A stretch of DNA of 64,000 nucleotides from Micromonospora carbonacea. Lineage in GTDB: Bacteria > Actinomycetota > Actinomycetes > Mycobacteriales > Micromonosporaceae. The notes under the pieces were generated by a model. It was not told the DNA's origin, made no database searches, and saw nothing but the letters and a program-made list of their open reading frames with translations. The stretch spans positions 2,998,501 to 3,062,500 of the forward strand of contig NZ_JACHMZ010000001.1 in NCBI RefSeq assembly GCF_014205165.1, read 5' to 3'. Shown here piece after piece: positions 8,481 to 18,451 of the stretch (positions within the stretch are counted from its first letter, which is position 1; each line of letters begins with the position of its first letter). A program made the translations under genes and the position numbers.

Positions 8481-9515
8481 TCAGCCCTTGCGGGGCTCGA
8501 AGGTGTAGTCCACCCCGCCGACGTCGAAGCTCTCGCCGAGCTTGCTCGCCGGGCCGACCTGGACGACCTGGAGGGTGTACGCCTTCTGGAGCGCCTGGCT
8601 GGTGGTGAAGCTCAGCTTGACCACCGGCCGCTCCTCGGGCTTGATCAGCAGGCCCTTGATCTGCGCCTTGTACGGGTCGACGATCTGCACGGCGCTGCGG
8701 CCGACGACCTGGATGCCCTCACCCTGACCGCCGGCGGCCCGCCAGCGCTCGAACAGCTCCGGCCCGAGGTCGGCGACGATCTTGACGCCGGGGGCCGGCT
8801 CGCCGACCGGCCGGAACGCGAGGTCGAACGGGGCCGGCTCGGCCAGGGCGTTCGCCATGGCGTACGGGCGGTCGCTGATCACGCCACTGCCGCCCGCCGG
8901 GACGGTGTTGGCGTTCTTCCAGGCGATGTTGTTGTTGTACTGCGTGTTGATGGAGGTCGCGGTGCCCTCGAACAGCATCGGGTCGGTCGCCGACTCCCAG
9001 CGCAGCAGCAGGCAGAAGTGCCCGATGGAGGGCACGTTCGGCCAGGCGATCGACGTCGTGGTGACGCCGGGCGCGACGGGCAGCGTCTTGGAGCCGATCG
9101 GCGTCCAGTTCATCGGCCAGTTCGCCGCGCCACCGGAGGTGGTGTAGTACGCCTTCAGCGTCCCGTTGCCGATTCCGGAACCGTACGGGCCATTGTTCCG
9201 CAGGTTCACGAAAATGTAGCTCGTCGATCCGACGATCGGGTTCGTGTGCGACGCGCACTCGACCGCGGTGGGGCAGATCTTGATGTCCGGGCTGTTGAAG
9301 AACGAGCTGTAGATGGCCCCGTGCGGCTCGAACCCGGTGTCCGACGCGATGTCCCGCATGTACACGTCGGTGCGGGCGTTCGCGGTGAAGTCGCCCTTGT
9401 CGATCGCGGCCGTGGCGGTGCCGCTCACGGAGAACGCGAGCGCGGCGGTCAGCAGGGCCCCGAACAGCAGGCGGGCCGTGCGCCGCGGGCGTGGACGTGC
9501 CAGCGCGATTCTCAT
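8481..9515 (-). CDS. Secreted beta-sandwich protein of unknown function
   Basis: 344 residues. The Sec/Tat-like signal peptide (MRIALARPRPRRTARLLFG..., cleavage near TATAA) is followed by a region with DVYMRDIASDTG, NPIVG and IFVNLRNNG, then PSIGHFCLLLRWESA. This is the pattern of CARDB-like extracellular beta domains that often follow peptidases, here on its own. The C-terminal third (about 260-344) looks like a second beta domain. I chose ATG 9515 because AAGGGGA lies 8 nt upstream. Divergent from the two-component genes across a 276-bp spacer. No catalytic motif seen. Confidence 0.72.
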   Translation of the reverse strand: MRIALARPRPRRTARLLFGALLTAALAFSVSGTATAAIDKGDFTANARTDVYMRDIASDTGFEPHGAIYSSFFNSPDIKICPTAVECASHTNPIVGSTSYIFVNLRNNGPYGSGIGNGTLKAYYTTSGGAANWPMNWTPIGSKTLPVAPGVTTTSIAWPNVPSIGHFCLLLRWESATDPMLFEGTATSINTQYNNNIAWKNANTVPAGGSGVISDRPYAMANALAEPAPFDLAFRPVGEPAPGVKIVADLGPELFERWRAAGGQGEGIQVVGRSAVQIVDPYKAQIKGLLIKPEERPVVKLSFTTSQALQKAYTLQVVQVGPASKLGESFDVGGVDYTFEPRKG

Positions 9516-9791
9516 GTGCTGATTCCCCTTCGATGGTGGTGATGGGCCGAACGGCGAGGAATTGCTCCGGTGGCCCGGCGCGACAACTGTATGACAGTGG
9601 TCACCATAAATGGAACGACCGAGATTGACCATTGCTCAAAGGGCGTCCGCATTTGCCGGGGAGGTGGCAATTCCCGGATACGGCGGAACGTGAATCTGAG
9701 AAATGTGGCCCGCGAGGTATCAACGGCGGCGCAGGCGACTCCTGTACACCCTGGCCCTCTCTCGGACCCGCGCCCCGTACGCTCGGTGACC
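9516..9791. promoter_or_regulatory. Divergent promoter region
   Basis: AT-richer spacer between the secreted protein (-) and the histidine kinase (+). TACGCT at 9778-9783 lies 8 nt before GTG 9792, consistent with a leaderless kinase mRNA. TTGCC/GGCAA arms around 9654-9671 form a small dyad that may be an operator or leader hairpin. Confidence 0.45.
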
Positions 9792-11015
9792 GTGAGGCGG
9801 ATCCTGTTCGGCCTGCCGTTGCGGAGCGTGGCCTTCGACGTGGCGGTCTCCGGCTTCGTCGGGCTGATGGGCCTGGCCGGGGCGGCCAACCAGCCCGGCG
9901 GCTGGTGGGCCACCGGCGTCGGGGCGGCGATGGCCCTCGTCCTGCTGTTCCGGCGCGCCCGCCCCTCGGCGGTGGGGGCGGCGGTCGCCCTGCTCGCCGG
10001 CGTCCAGGTGGTCGCCGGGTGGGGCCCGCTGGCCTTCGACGTGGCGGTGCTGATCGCCCTCTACAGCGTGGTGAAGTACGCCGAGAGGCTGGCCGCCGGC
10101 GTCGTCGCCGGCGTCGTCGCCGCTGTCGGCGTGGTGCTCGCCGCGCTCCAGACCGAGGCGGCCGTCGCCTGGTGGGCCACGGCGATCTGGTTCGCGCTGA
10201 TGACCGGCGCGGTCTGGCTGATGGGGCTGAACGTGCGTACCCGCCGGCTCTACGTGCTCAGCCTGGAGGAGCGCGCCGCGACCCTGGAGCGGGAACGGGA
10301 GGCCGAGTCCCGCGCGGCGGTGGCCGAGGAACGCACCCGCATCGCCCGCGAGCTGCACGACGTGGTGGCGCACAGCATGGCCGTGATGATCGTGCAGGCG
10401 GACGGGGCCCGCTACCTGTTCGACCGGGACCCGCAGACCGCCCGGGAGGCGGTGCGGGTGGTGGCCGACACCGGCCGGCAGGCGCTGGAGGAGATGCGCC
10501 GCCTGGTGGGGGTGCTGCGGGAGACGAACACCCCCGGGCCGGCGGCCGGGCCGGACGGCGCGCCGGCCCCGGCGCTGGCGGCGGAGCCGACGCACCGCCG
10601 GCCGGCCCTGGTGGAGCTGCCCGAGCTGCTCGACCGGTTCCGGGCCGCCGGGCTGCGCGTCGACGCGACGGTCACCGGCGAGCCGCCGGCCCTGCCGCCC
10701 GGCCTGGAGCTGACCGTCTACCGGGTGGTGCAGGAGGCGCTCACCAACGCCCTCAAGCACGCCGGGGTCGGCGCGACCGTCACGCTGGGCCTCACCCACA
10801 CCCCCGACGCCGTCGTGGTCCGGGCCGTCGACGACGGGCGGGGCCGCCCCGTGGTCCGGCCCGCGCCGTCCGGCGGTCACGGCCTGGTCGGCATGCGCGA
10901 GCGGGTGACCGTGTACGACGGCAGCCTCACCGCCGGCCCGACGCTGGCCGGGGGGTGGCAGGTCGAGGCGCGGCTGCCGCTACCGTCGAGCACCGGGACG
11001 GAGGTGGCGGCATGA
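9792..11015 (+). CDS. NarL-family sensor histidine kinase
   Basis: 407 residues. The N-terminus has four to five membrane spans (about 10-150) and no large extracellular sensor, then a coiled linker rich in Glu/Arg (160-185). The HisKA_3 dimerisation box [11 protein letters not shown] has the phospho-acceptor His189. The ATPase domain (about 290-400) has [11 protein letters not shown] and [11 protein letters not shown]. Start chosen at GTG 9792, 8 nt after a TACGCT box; GTG 9786 is also in frame. It overlaps its regulator gene by 4 bp (ATGA). The signal is unknown; because an ABC exporter follows, envelope stress or an antimicrobial is plausible. Confidence 0.9.
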   Translation: MRRILFGLPLRSVAFDVAVSGFVGLMGLAGAANQPGGWWATGVGAAMALVLLFRRARPSAVGAAVALLAGVQVVAGWGPLAFDVAVLIALYSVVKYAERLAAGVVAGVVAAVGVVLAALQTEAAVAWWATAIWFALMTGAVWLMGLNVRTRRLYVLSLEERAATLEREREAESRAAVAEERTRIARELHDVVAHSMAVMIVQADGARYLFDRDPQTAREAVRVVADTGRQALEEMRRLVGVLRETNTPGPAAGPDGAPAPALAAEPTHRRPALVELPELLDRFRAAGLRVDATVTGEPPALPPGLELTVYRVVQEALTNALKHAGVGATVTLGLTHTPDAVVVRAVDDGRGRPVVRPAPSGGHGLVGMRERVTVYDGSLTAGPTLAGGWQVEARLPLPSSTGTEVAA

Positions 11016-11677
11016 CGGTCCGCGTGGTGATCGTGGACGACCAGGCGCTGGTGCGCGCGGGGTTCCGGATGGTGTTGGGTTCCCAGCCCGACCTGACCGT
11101 CGTCGGGGAGGCCATCGACGGGGCGGACGCGCTGCGGGTGCTCGACCGCGTCGAGGCCGACGTGGTGGTCATGGACATCCGGATGCCGACGATGGACGGG
11201 GTGGAGGCCACCCGGCGGATCTGCGCCGGCCGGCCCGGCGGCCGGCCCCGGGTGCTGGTGCTCACCACCTTCGACACCGAGGCCGACGCGTTCGCCGCCC
11301 TCCAGGCCGGGGCGAGCGGTTTCCTGCTGAAGAACGTGCCGCCGGAGGAGCTGCTGGCCGCGATCCGGGTGGTCGCCGAGGGCGACTCCGTGGTGGCCCC
11401 GTCGATCACCCGCCGGCTGCTGGACCGGTTCGCCGGCCAGCTCGGCCCCGGCCCCGCCGCCGACCCCCGGCTGGCCCAGCTCACCGAGCGGGAGCGCGAG
11501 ATCCTGCTGCTGGTGGCGCAGGGCCTGTCCAACGCCGAGATCGCCGCCCGGGTGCACGTCGCCGAGGCGACCGTGAAGACCCACGTGGGGCGGATCCTGG
11601 CCAAGCTGCGGCTGCGCGACCGGGTGCAGGCGGTGGTGCTGGCGTACGAGAGCGGCCTGGTCACCCCCGGCGGCTGA
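11012..11677 (+). CDS. NarL/FixJ-family response regulator
   Basis: 221 residues. The receiver domain (1-120) has the acidic pair D9/D10 and phospho-acceptor D55 in VVMDIRMP. The C-terminal LuxR-type HTH (about 150-215) begins [15 protein letters not shown] and has the recognition helix region [14 protein letters not shown]. The start ATG overlaps the kinase stop, so the pair is translationally coupled. It most likely controls the ABC exporter genes that begin 150 bp downstream on the same strand; a TAGCGT box at 11780-11785 is a candidate -10 for them. Confidence 0.93.
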   Translation: MTVRVVIVDDQALVRAGFRMVLGSQPDLTVVGEAIDGADALRVLDRVEADVVVMDIRMPTMDGVEATRRICAGRPGGRPRVLVLTTFDTEADAFAALQAGASGFLLKNVPPEELLAAIRVVAEGDSVVAPSITRRLLDRFAGQLGPGPAADPRLAQLTEREREILLLVAQGLSNAEIAARVHVAEATVKTHVGRILAKLRLRDRVQAVVLAYESGLVTPGG

Positions 11678-11827
11678 GGAGCGGGTACGCCCCAGGTCGT
11701 ACGGGGCCGGGCCGCGGGGACGCCTCCGGGCGCAGGCGGGCCGGGCGCACGGGTGGACGCGGCGGGCCGGCGTCGCCCATAGCGTCGACAGGTGTCCGCA
11801 ACCACCACCTGCACGGGGAGCACCGAC

Positions 11828-12616
11828 GTGTCCGTACCACCTCCCGCGTTCGCCGCCGCCGGCGTCGCGGTCACCGCCCGCGGCCTGCGCAAGGAATACG
11901 GCGTCGGCCCGGCGCGGGTCGTCGCCCTCGACGGCGTCGACGTCGACTTCGCCGCCGGCCGGTTCACCGCCATCATGGGCCCGTCCGGCTCCGGCAAGTC
12001 CACGCTCATGCACTGCCTCGCCGGCCTCGACCGGCCCACCGCCGGCACCGTACGCATCGGCGACGCCGACACCGGCGGCCTCGACGACCGGCGGCTCACC
12101 CTGCTGCGCCGCGACCGGATCGGCTTCGTCTTCCAGAAGTTCAACCTGCTGCCCGCGCTGACCGCCGAGGAGAACGTCGTGCTGCCGCTGGCCATCGCCG
12201 GCCGCCGCCCCGACCCGGCCTGGCTGCGCCAGGTCGTCGCCGCCGTCGGGCTGACCGACCGGCTGCGGCACCGGCCCGCCGAGCTCTCCGGCGGCCAGCA
12301 GCAGCGCGTCGCCGTCGCCCGCGCCCTGATCACCAAGCCGTGGGTGATCTTCGCCGACGAGCCCACCGGCAACCTCGACTCCCGCTCCGGCGCGGAGGTG
12401 CTGCGGCTGCTGCGCGAGGCCGTCGACACCCTCGGCCAGACCGTCGTGATGGTGACCCACGACCCGACCGCCGCGGGCCACGCCGACCGGGTGGTCTTCC
12501 TCGCCGACGGCCGGCTGGTCCGCGAGCTGGTCGCGCCGACCGCCGAGGCGGTCCTCGACGCGCTCGCCCGCCTCGACCCGGCCCCGGCCGGCGCGGCGAC
12601 GGGGGTCCGGCGGTGA
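11828..12616 (+). CDS. MacB/LolD-type ABC transporter ATP-binding protein
   Basis: 262 residues. Walker [10 protein letters not shown] (51-59), Q-loop FVFQKFNLL, signature LSGGQQQR, Walker B VIFADEP and H-loop VTHD are all intact, so it should be an active ATPase. The sequence is of the MacB/LolD group, which powers FtsX-type permeases. GTG 11828 is chosen because GGGGAG lies 8 nt upstream; GTG 11792 is an alternative with a poorer site. It overlaps the permease start by 4 bp. Function: ATP-driven export or envelope mechanotransmission, probably of an antimicrobial peptide or lipid, controlled by the adjacent two-component pair. Confidence 0.92.
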   Translation: MSVPPPAFAAAGVAVTARGLRKEYGVGPARVVALDGVDVDFAAGRFTAIMGPSGSGKSTLMHCLAGLDRPTAGTVRIGDADTGGLDDRRLTLLRRDRIGFVFQKFNLLPALTAEENVVLPLAIAGRRPDPAWLRQVVAAVGLTDRLRHRPAELSGGQQQRVAVARALITKPWVIFADEPTGNLDSRSGAEVLRLLREAVDTLGQTVVMVTHDPTAAGHADRVVFLADGRLVRELVAPTAEAVLDALARLDPAPAGAATGVRR

Positions 12617-15090
12617 CCGGGCTGACCCTGCGCACCATGCGCGCCGACGCGCTGCGGCTGCTGCTGTCGGCGCTGGCCGTGGTGCTCGGCGTCGCGTTCG
12701 TCGCCGGCACCCTGATCCTCACCGACGGGATGAAGCGCGGCGCGTACGAGCGGGCCGGCGTCTTCGACCGGCACACCGACGTCGCCGTGAACGCCGGGGA
12801 GGACCCGATCCCGCCCGCCCTCGTGGAGCGGGTGCGCGCTGTCGACGGGGTGCGCGCCGCCGCCGGGGAGCTGACCGGCACCGCCGGGGTCGTCGGCTCC
12901 GACGGCCGGCCCGTCCTCGGCTACGCCGTCGTCGCCGCGATCCCCACCGAGGCGGCCCTCCAGTCGTACGACGTGGTGGCCGGGCGGCTGCCGCAGCGCA
13001 CCGGCGAGGTGGTCCTCGACGCGCCGACCGTCGCCGAGGAGGGGTTCGTCCTCGGCGGGCCGGTGCGCGTGGGCGGCAGCGGGGGCGCGGCCCGCGCGTA
13101 CACCCTGGTCGGCACGGTCGACGTGGCCGGCACCGCCCGGGACGTCGGCGGGCCGTTCATCGGCCTGGCCGGGCCCGACGCCCTGGCCGTGACGCAGCAG
13201 GAGGGCTACGGGCGGATCATGGTGGCCGCCGCGCCGGGCGTGCCGGCGGCGGAGCTGACCGGGCGGGTGGCGGCCGTGGCCGGCGGCGGCGTGACGGTGC
13301 AGGACCGCCAGGCGGTCCTCGACGCCGCCGTCGACGACGCGGTCCGCGACCTGAGGCAGTTCAACCTGCTCCTGCTCACCTTCGCGGCGGTGGCCGTGGT
13401 GGTGGCCGGGTTCGTCATCGCCAACACCTTCGCCATCGTGCTCGCCCAGCGCACCCGGCGCACCGCGCTGCTGCGGCTGGTCGGGGCGACCCGGGGGCAG
13501 GTGCTGCGGGCGACGCTGCTGGAGGCGGCGGTGACCGGACTGGCCGCCTCGGCGCTCGGGGTGGCGGTCGGCGCGGGCGTCGCGGTCGGCCTGGACGCCC
13601 TGCTGGCCGCGTTCGACGTGCCGATGGCCGGGGACGGGATCGCCGTCACGGCGTCGACCGTGCTGGTCTGCCTGCTGCTGGGCACCGTGCTCACCGTGGC
13701 CTCCGCCGCCGTGCCCGCCTGGCGGGGCTCCCGGGTCGCGCCGGTGGCCGCGCTCACCGACGCGGCGGTGCACGCCACCCGCGGGGCCGGCCGGGTGCGG
13801 CTGGCCGTGGGCGCGCTGGTCCTCGCCGCCGGGGTGGCGGCGCTGGGGTCGGCCGGGGCCGTCGGCCAACTTCCGCTGGTCGCGGCCGGCGGGGTGCTGG
13901 CGTTCTTCGGCATCGTGCTGTTCGGGCCGGTGCTGGTGCCGGCGCTGGTGCGCCTGCTGGGCGTCCCCGCGCGCCGGCTGTTCGGGGCGACCGCCGGCCT
14001 GGCCGTGGCGAACGCCGTGCGCAACCCGCGCCGGATCGCCGCGACCGCCACCGCGCTGGTCATCGGCATCGGCCTGGTGTCGGCGTTCGTGGTGGGCGCG
14101 GGCAGCGCCAAGGCCAGCATCGAGCGGGTCGTGGACCGGGAGATCGGGGTCGACGTCGTGGTCGTCGGCGTGGGCGGGAGCCTGCCCGGGCCGCTGGTCG
14201 AGGAGTTGGCCGCCCGCCCCGAGCTGGGCGTCGTGCACGAGCTGCGCGGCCGGGTCAGCGACGGGGTCGAGCTGCGGACCGCCCACCCGGCGCTGGTCGG
14301 GCGCACCCTGACGGCCGTGGACGCCGGTGACGCGGGCCGGCTCGGCCCGGGCCGGGTGCTGGTGCACCGGGAGCTGGCCCGGGCGCGGGGCTGGTCGGTC
14401 GGCGACACCGTCACCCTGGCCGGGCGGTCGTTCACCGTGGCGGCCGTCGTCGCCGCCGGGCCGGTGCCGGCCGGCGGCTCCGTGCCGGCCGGGCACATGG
14501 TCGACGTGGTCGACGCCGACTTCTCCCGCCTCTTCCCGGCCGTGCGCGGCCACCTCGCCGAGATCGACCCGGCCGCCGGGGTGAGCGCCGAGCGGGCCCG
14601 CGAGGTCGTCGAGTCGGTGGTGGCCCGCTACCCGACGGCGAACCTGGTGGACCAGGCGACGTACAAGAAGTCGCTCACCGGCACGATCGACATGGTGCTG
14701 GCGTTCGTCGTCGCCCTGCTCGGCCTGGCCGTGGTCATCGCCCTGGTCGGCGTCGCCAACACGCTCAGCCTGTCGGTGGTCGAGCGCACCCGGGAGAACG
14801 CCGTGCTGCGCGCGGTCGGGCTGACCAGGGGCCGGATGCGGGCGATGCTCGCCGTGGAGGCGGTGCTGACGGCGCTGGTCGGCGCGGTGCTCGGGGTGGG
14901 CCTCGGCACCGGGGTCGGCGCGGGCGCGATGGCGGTGGTCACCCGGCTCAGCGGCGAGTTCACGCTGGTGCTGCCGTGGGGACGGCTCGGGCTGGTCCTC
15001 CTGGTGGCGGTGCTGGCGGCGTTGGCGGCGTCGGTCCTGCCGGCCCGCCGCGCCCTCGCCCGCCCGATCGTCGCCTCCCTCGGCGACTGA
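12613..15090 (+). CDS. FtsX-family ABC transporter permease
   Basis: 825 residues starting at GTG, overlapping the ATPase stop. One N-terminal membrane span (about 13-35) is followed by a large extracytoplasmic region, an FtsX domain of three spans (about 250-385), two further spans (about 390-450), a second extracytoplasmic region (about 505-685) and a second FtsX domain (about 695-820). This duplicated FtsX-MacB-PCD layout is common in actinobacterial exporters and works as a partner of the ATPase just upstream. Substrate unknown. The stop is 3 bp from that of the convergent dehydrogenase gene with no room for a terminator. Confidence 0.9.
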   Translation: MTGLTLRTMRADALRLLLSALAVVLGVAFVAGTLILTDGMKRGAYERAGVFDRHTDVAVNAGEDPIPPALVERVRAVDGVRAAAGELTGTAGVVGSDGRPVLGYAVVAAIPTEAALQSYDVVAGRLPQRTGEVVLDAPTVAEEGFVLGGPVRVGGSGGAARAYTLVGTVDVAGTARDVGGPFIGLAGPDALAVTQQEGYGRIMVAAAPGVPAAELTGRVAAVAGGGVTVQDRQAVLDAAVDDAVRDLRQFNLLLLTFAAVAVVVAGFVIANTFAIVLAQRTRRTALLRLVGATRGQVLRATLLEAAVTGLAASALGVAVGAGVAVGLDALLAAFDVPMAGDGIAVTASTVLVCLLLGTVLTVASAAVPAWRGSRVAPVAALTDAAVHATRGAGRVRLAVGALVLAAGVAALGSAGAVGQLPLVAAGGVLAFFGIVLFGPVLVPALVRLLGVPARRLFGATAGLAVANAVRNPRRIAATATALVIGIGLVSAFVVGAGSAKASIERVVDREIGVDVVVVGVGGSLPGPLVEELAARPELGVVHELRGRVSDGVELRTAHPALVGRTLTAVDAGDAGRLGPGRVLVHRELARARGWSVGDTVTLAGRSFTVAAVVAAGPVPAGGSVPAGHMVDVVDADFSRLFPAVRGHLAEIDPAAGVSAERAREVVESVVARYPTANLVDQATYKKSLTGTIDMVLAFVVALLGLAVVIALVGVANTLSLSVVERTRENAVLRAVGLTRGRMRAMLAVEAVLTALVGAVLGVGLGTGVGAGAMAVVTRLSGEFTLVLPWGRLGLVLLVAVLAALAASVLPARRALARPIVASLGD

Positions 15091-15093
15091 GCG

Positions 15094-16356
15094 TCAGAGG
15101 CGTTCGACCGTCGGGCCGTGGCAGCGGTTGCGGGTGTCGAAGACGTACCGGGCGTGCCGCACCACCAGGTCGTAGTCGAGGCAGTCGTGGTCGGTCACCA
15201 CCACCACGGCGTCGGCCGCGCGGATCTCGCGTTCGGTCAGGCCGACCACGACCACGCCGCCGGGCAGGTGGTGCGGCTCGGCGTACGGCTCGACCGCCCG
15301 GACCTCCGCGCCGAGGTCCTGGAGGCGGCGGGCCACGTCGACGGCGGGGGAGTCCCGCATGTCGCCGGTGTTCGGCTTGTACGCCAGCCCGAGCAGCAGC
15401 AGCCGGGCCCCGCTGACCGCCCGGCCGGCCCGGTTGAGCCCGTTCATGATCCGTCGGACGACGTGCTCGGGCATCTCGTGGTTGACGTCGTTGGCCAGCT
15501 CGATGAACCGGAACTGCCGGCCCAGCCGGCGCTTGAGCTGCCAGGACAGGTAGCACGGGTCGATCGGCAGGCAGTGCCCGCCGACGCCGGGGCCGGGGCG
15601 GAACGGCATGAACCCGAACGGCTTGGTCTCGGCGGCCTCGATGGCCTGCCACACGTCGATGTCGAGGTGGTGGCTGAGCATTGTCAGCTCGTTGATGAGC
15701 GCGATGTTGACCTGGCGGAAGGTGTTCTCGATGAGCTTGGTCAGCTCCGCGACCCGGGTGGAGTCCACCGGCACGGTCCGCTCGACCAGCCGCCGGTAGA
15801 ACGCGTCGACCCGCTCCCGGGAGGCCGCGTCGACGCCGGAGACCACCTTCGGGGTGTTCTCCAGCTTCCACACCGGGTTGCCGGGGTCGATCCGTTCCGG
15901 GCTGTAGCCGAGGTGGAAGTCGCCGGGGGCGGTCAGCCCGCTGGCCGACTCCAGCAGCGGGCGGAGCAGCTCCTCGGTGGTGCCGGGGTAAGTGGTCGAC
16001 TCCAGGATCACCGTGCAGCCCGGCCGCAGGTACGGCCCGATGCCGCCGCCGGCCTGCTCGACGTAGCTCAGGTCGGGCACCCCGTCGCGCAGCGGGGTGG
16101 GGACGGTGATCACGCAGATGTCGAAGCCCTCGGCGTCGGCGTACTCGGTGCTCGGGCGGTATCTGCCGCTGCCCAGCGCCCGGCCGAGCCGGTCGGCGGG
16201 GATGTCCTCGACGAAGGACTCGCCCGAGGCGAGGCGCTTGACCCGGTCGGCGTTGACGTCGAGGCCGACGACGGCCATGCCCGCCTCGACGGCGCGCATG
16301 GCCAGCGGCAGGCCCACGTATCCCTGGCCGATGACGACCAACTTCTCAGCGCTCAC
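15094..16356 (-). CDS. UDP-N-acetyl-sugar / UDP-glucose 6-dehydrogenase family (nucleotide sugar dehydrogenase)
   Basis: 420 residues. The N-terminal Rossmann motif is GQGYVGLPLA (10-19); the central domain has GYSPERIDPG; catalytic Cys262 lies in GVGGHCLPIDP; the C-terminal UDP-binding domain follows (about 320-410). The enzyme oxidises a UDP-sugar twice to the uronic acid with NAD+. The ESTTYPGTTEE segment is closer to the WbpA/WecC (UDP-GlcNAc/ManNAc) branch than to UDP-glucose dehydrogenase, but I would not fix the substrate. It could feed the exopolysaccharide locus 10 kb away. The GTG start has GGGAG upstream, and TATGCT (16398-16403, minus) is a candidate -10. Confidence 0.9.
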   Translation of the reverse strand: MSAEKLVVIGQGYVGLPLAMRAVEAGMAVVGLDVNADRVKRLASGESFVEDIPADRLGRALGSGRYRPSTEYADAEGFDICVITVPTPLRDGVPDLSYVEQAGGGIGPYLRPGCTVILESTTYPGTTEELLRPLLESASGLTAPGDFHLGYSPERIDPGNPVWKLENTPKVVSGVDAASRERVDAFYRRLVERTVPVDSTRVAELTKLIENTFRQVNIALINELTMLSHHLDIDVWQAIEAAETKPFGFMPFRPGPGVGGHCLPIDPCYLSWQLKRRLGRQFRFIELANDVNHEMPEHVVRRIMNGLNRAGRAVSGARLLLLGLAYKPNTGDMRDSPAVDVARRLQDLGAEVRAVEPYAEPHHLPGGVVVVGLTEREIRAADAVVVVTDHDCLDYDLVVRHARYVFDTRNRCHGPTVERL

Positions 16357-16397
16357 CCGTGGCTCCCGCAGCAGACGACGGAACGTGCATCATCGTC

Positions 16398-16403
16398 AGC
16401 ATA
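16398..16403 (-). promoter_or_regulatory. Candidate -10 box of dehydrogenase gene
   Basis: TATGCT on the minus strand in an AT-richer pocket, giving a leader of about 35 nt before GTG 16356. The -35 is not clear. Confidence 0.4.
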
Positions 16404-16491
16404 AGTGAGGTTCTGGGTTTTAAGTCCGATTTGGTGAAGGTGGGGCCGGTGGGGTCGGCCCCGGCGGCCGGATCCGGCGGACCCGGCCGGG

Positions 16492-17889
16492 TCAGTCCCC
16501 CTGGGCCGGCGGGTCGGCCGGGGTGCTCGCCGTGGTCGGCGGCGGGTCCACCGGCGTGCTCGCGGTGGTCGGCGGCGGGTCCACCGGGGTGCTCGCCGTC
16601 GTGGGCGGCGGGTCGACGGGCTTGGTGGGCGGCGCGCCCGTCGGTTCCGGCGCGGGCGACTCGCTCGGCTGCGGGGTCGGCGTCGGGGTGACCGACGCCG
16701 AGGGGCGGCCCCCGCCCGGCCGGAACGTGCGGTCCGGGTCGCCCGCGGCGTCCTCGGTGGCGGCCGGGTCGTCGGAGCCCTGCGTCGGGTCGGCCGCCGG
16801 GGCGGTCGGCCCGTAGTTCGTGGCGGGGGCGTTGGCGTTCGTCGCGGCGCCGAGCGCCGCGGCCAGCGCGATCCCGGCGACCGCCACCGCCGCGAGCGCG
16901 CCGATCAGGGTGCCACGGCGGCCCGGGCGGCCGGTGAGGGTGCGCACCGGCGCGGCCGTCGGCCGCACCGGCGGCAGGTCGCCGCGGGTGCTGTCCAGCC
17001 TGTCCCGGGCGGCGGGCGGCCGGCGCGTCGACACCGGCACGGTGCTGGTGGGCGCGGAGCTGTCGGCGATGGTGGCCCGCGCGGCCTCCGCCATCGCCGC
17101 GCCGGTCGCGTACCGTGCCGCCGGGTCCTTGGCCAGGGCGCGGGACACCAGGTCCCGCACCGGCCCGGGGATGTCGGCCGGCAGCTCCGGCGGCTCGTCG
17201 TCGAGGTGCCGCACGGCGACCTGGAGGGGGTTGTCGCCGGTGAACGGCGGCCCGCCGGTCAGGCAGCAGTAGGCCACCGCGCCGAGGGCGTAGATGTCCG
17301 TGGCCCCGGAGACCGGTCGGCCCGCCGCCTGCTCGGGGGCCATGTAGAGCGCGGTGCCCGGCACCGCGTTGGTGCTGGTGATGCTCGTGACGTTGGTCGA
17401 CCGGGCGACCCCGAAGTCGACCAGGACGACGGTGCCGTCCTCCTGCACCAGCAGGTTGCTCGGCTTGACGTCGCGGTGGACGATGCCGCCGGCGTGCGCC
17501 GCGTGCAGCGCCTGGGCTGCCTGGGCGACGATCGACATGGTCTCGGCCACGCCGAGGTGCCCCGCCGCCTCGATCCGCCGGGACAGCGGCTCGCCCTCGA
17601 CGAACTCCATCACCAGGTAGTCGGCCCGCCCGCCGCTGGGCAGGTCGTCCTCGCCGCAGTCGTAGACCTGCACGATGCCGGGGTGCCGCAGGGCGGCCAT
17701 GATCCGGGCCTCGGCGCGGAACCGGGCGATGAAGTCCGGGTCGGAGACCAGCGCCGGCAGCAGGACCTTGACCGCGACCCGTCGGCCGAGGACCTGGTCC
17801 GTGGCCCGCCAGACGTCACCCATGCCGCCGGTGGCGACACGGTCGTCCAGGCGGTACCGACCGCTGAGCACGACTCCCGAAGACAACAC
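16492..17889 (-). CDS. Membrane-anchored Ser/Thr protein kinase (PknB-like)
   Basis: 465 residues. The Hanks-type kinase domain (about 9-270) has the Gly loop GGMGDVW, VAVKVLL, HRDVKPSNLL, DFGVARS and MAPEQ, so it should be active. After a juxtamembrane segment rich in Thr/Pro, one membrane span (LIGALAAVAVAGIALAAAL, about 335-355) leads to an extracellular Pro/Thr/Asp tail ending in three copies of an 11-residue unit (PVDPPPTTAST) instead of PASTA domains. Start at GTG 17889; TTG 17886 is also possible. TACGGT on the minus strand (17897-17902) lies 7 nt before the GTG, so the mRNA may be leaderless. The extracellular tail may thread into or sense the cell wall. Confidence 0.9.
   Translation of the reverse strand: MLSSGVVLSGRYRLDDRVATGGMGDVWRATDQVLGRRVAVKVLLPALVSDPDFIARFRAEARIMAALRHPGIVQVYDCGEDDLPSGGRADYLVMEFVEGEPLSRRIEAAGHLGVAETMSIVAQAAQALHAAHAGGIVHRDVKPSNLLVQEDGTVVLVDFGVARSTNVTSITSTNAVPGTALYMAPEQAAGRPVSGATDIYALGAVAYCCLTGGPPFTGDNPLQVAVRHLDDEPPELPADIPGPVRDLVSRALAKDPAARYATGAAMAEAARATIADSSAPTSTVPVSTRRPPAARDRLDSTRGDLPPVRPTAAPVRTLTGRPGRRGTLIGALAAVAVAGIALAAALGAATNANAPATNYGPTAPAADPTQGSDDPAATEDAAGDPDRTFRPGGGRPSASVTPTPTPQPSESPAPEPTGAPPTKPVDPPPTTASTPVDPPPTTASTPVDPPPTTASTPADPPAQGD
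16523..16621. repeat. Three tandem 33-bp repeats in kinase tail
   Basis: Units 16523-16555, 16556-16588 and 16589-16621 differ by few bases and encode the repeated Pro/Thr unit at the extracellular end of the kinase. Copy number is likely to vary between strains. Confidence 0.85.
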
Positions 17890-18440
17890 AGCAATACCGT
17901 ACCCAGAGCGAGCCCGGCTCACCTCCTGCGCTCCGGCCGCGCCGGGCGGGCCGAGGGGGTGGCCGGGGCGTCCGGGCGGCCCGCCGTCCGGGCGGCCCGT
18001 GATCGACTCGCGACCGCCCGTCACGGGTCGCCCGGGACGATGGCATGGCCTGGCCGAACGGCGGAGGCCCCGGTCGGCCCGCCCGGCCCGCGTCGCCGGT
18101 GGCGTCCGCGGCCCGCTCCGTGTCACATCGACTCGCCGCGTCCACCGCTTGATAATTCTCACTCTTTCTCCGGGACGCATCGCCTTGTCCGCCCGGCACC
18201 CCGCTCCTAGCGTTAGCGCGGCTCGGGCCAGCCAGGCTCCCCGGACGGGTCACGCCCGCCGACGGCCGCGCCGGGTGGTGACCGCACGCGCCGCCCGGGC
18301 GCGTACGGTGTCGGGCGTGATCAGGGTCAGCGGGGGGCTGATGGTGCGGGAGGAGGTCCGACCGCCGGGCCAGGACGGTGCCGTGCGCGTCGCTTCCGAC
18401 GGGCCACCCGCCGACCCCGGCCGGTGGGAACGGCGTACCC
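17890..18440. other. Divergent intergenic region upstream of kinase and sigma factor
   Basis: Contains a 14-bp direct repeat (17970-17983 and 17986-17999, GTCCGGGCGGCCCG), the kinase promoter on the minus strand, and on the plus strand TACGGT at 18304-18309 followed 7 nt later by GTG 18317, which opens a 44-codon frame running into the sigma gene (separate entry). Long Arg/Pro-rich frames here look like shadows. Confidence 0.5.
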
Positions 18441-18451
18441 ATGACGAGTGA
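18317..18451 (+). CDS. Candidate leaderless small ORF upstream of sigma gene
   Basis: 44 codons beginning at a GTG placed 7 nt after TACGGT (18304-18309), the arrangement of leaderless actinobacterial genes. Its TGA lies 11 bp inside the sigma gene, whose ATG has only a weak, distant Shine-Dalgarno, so its translation could deliver ribosomes to the sigma start. The peptide (VIRVSGGLMV...) has no recognisable domain. It may be a leader peptide or just the true 5' end of a longer mRNA. Confidence 0.35.
   Translation: MIRVSGGLMVREEVRPPGQDGAVRVASDGPPADPGRWERRTHDE

Noticed and set aside
10927..14553. Minus-strand open frame of over 1200 codons opposite the two-component and ABC genes
   Set aside because: His/Gly/Arg-rich translation with no domain; it mirrors the third-position GC bias of the real plus-strand genes, which have intact catalytic motifs.
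16523..16621. CRISPR-like short direct repeats
   Set aside because: The 33-bp units are head-to-tail without spacers and lie in frame within a kinase gene.
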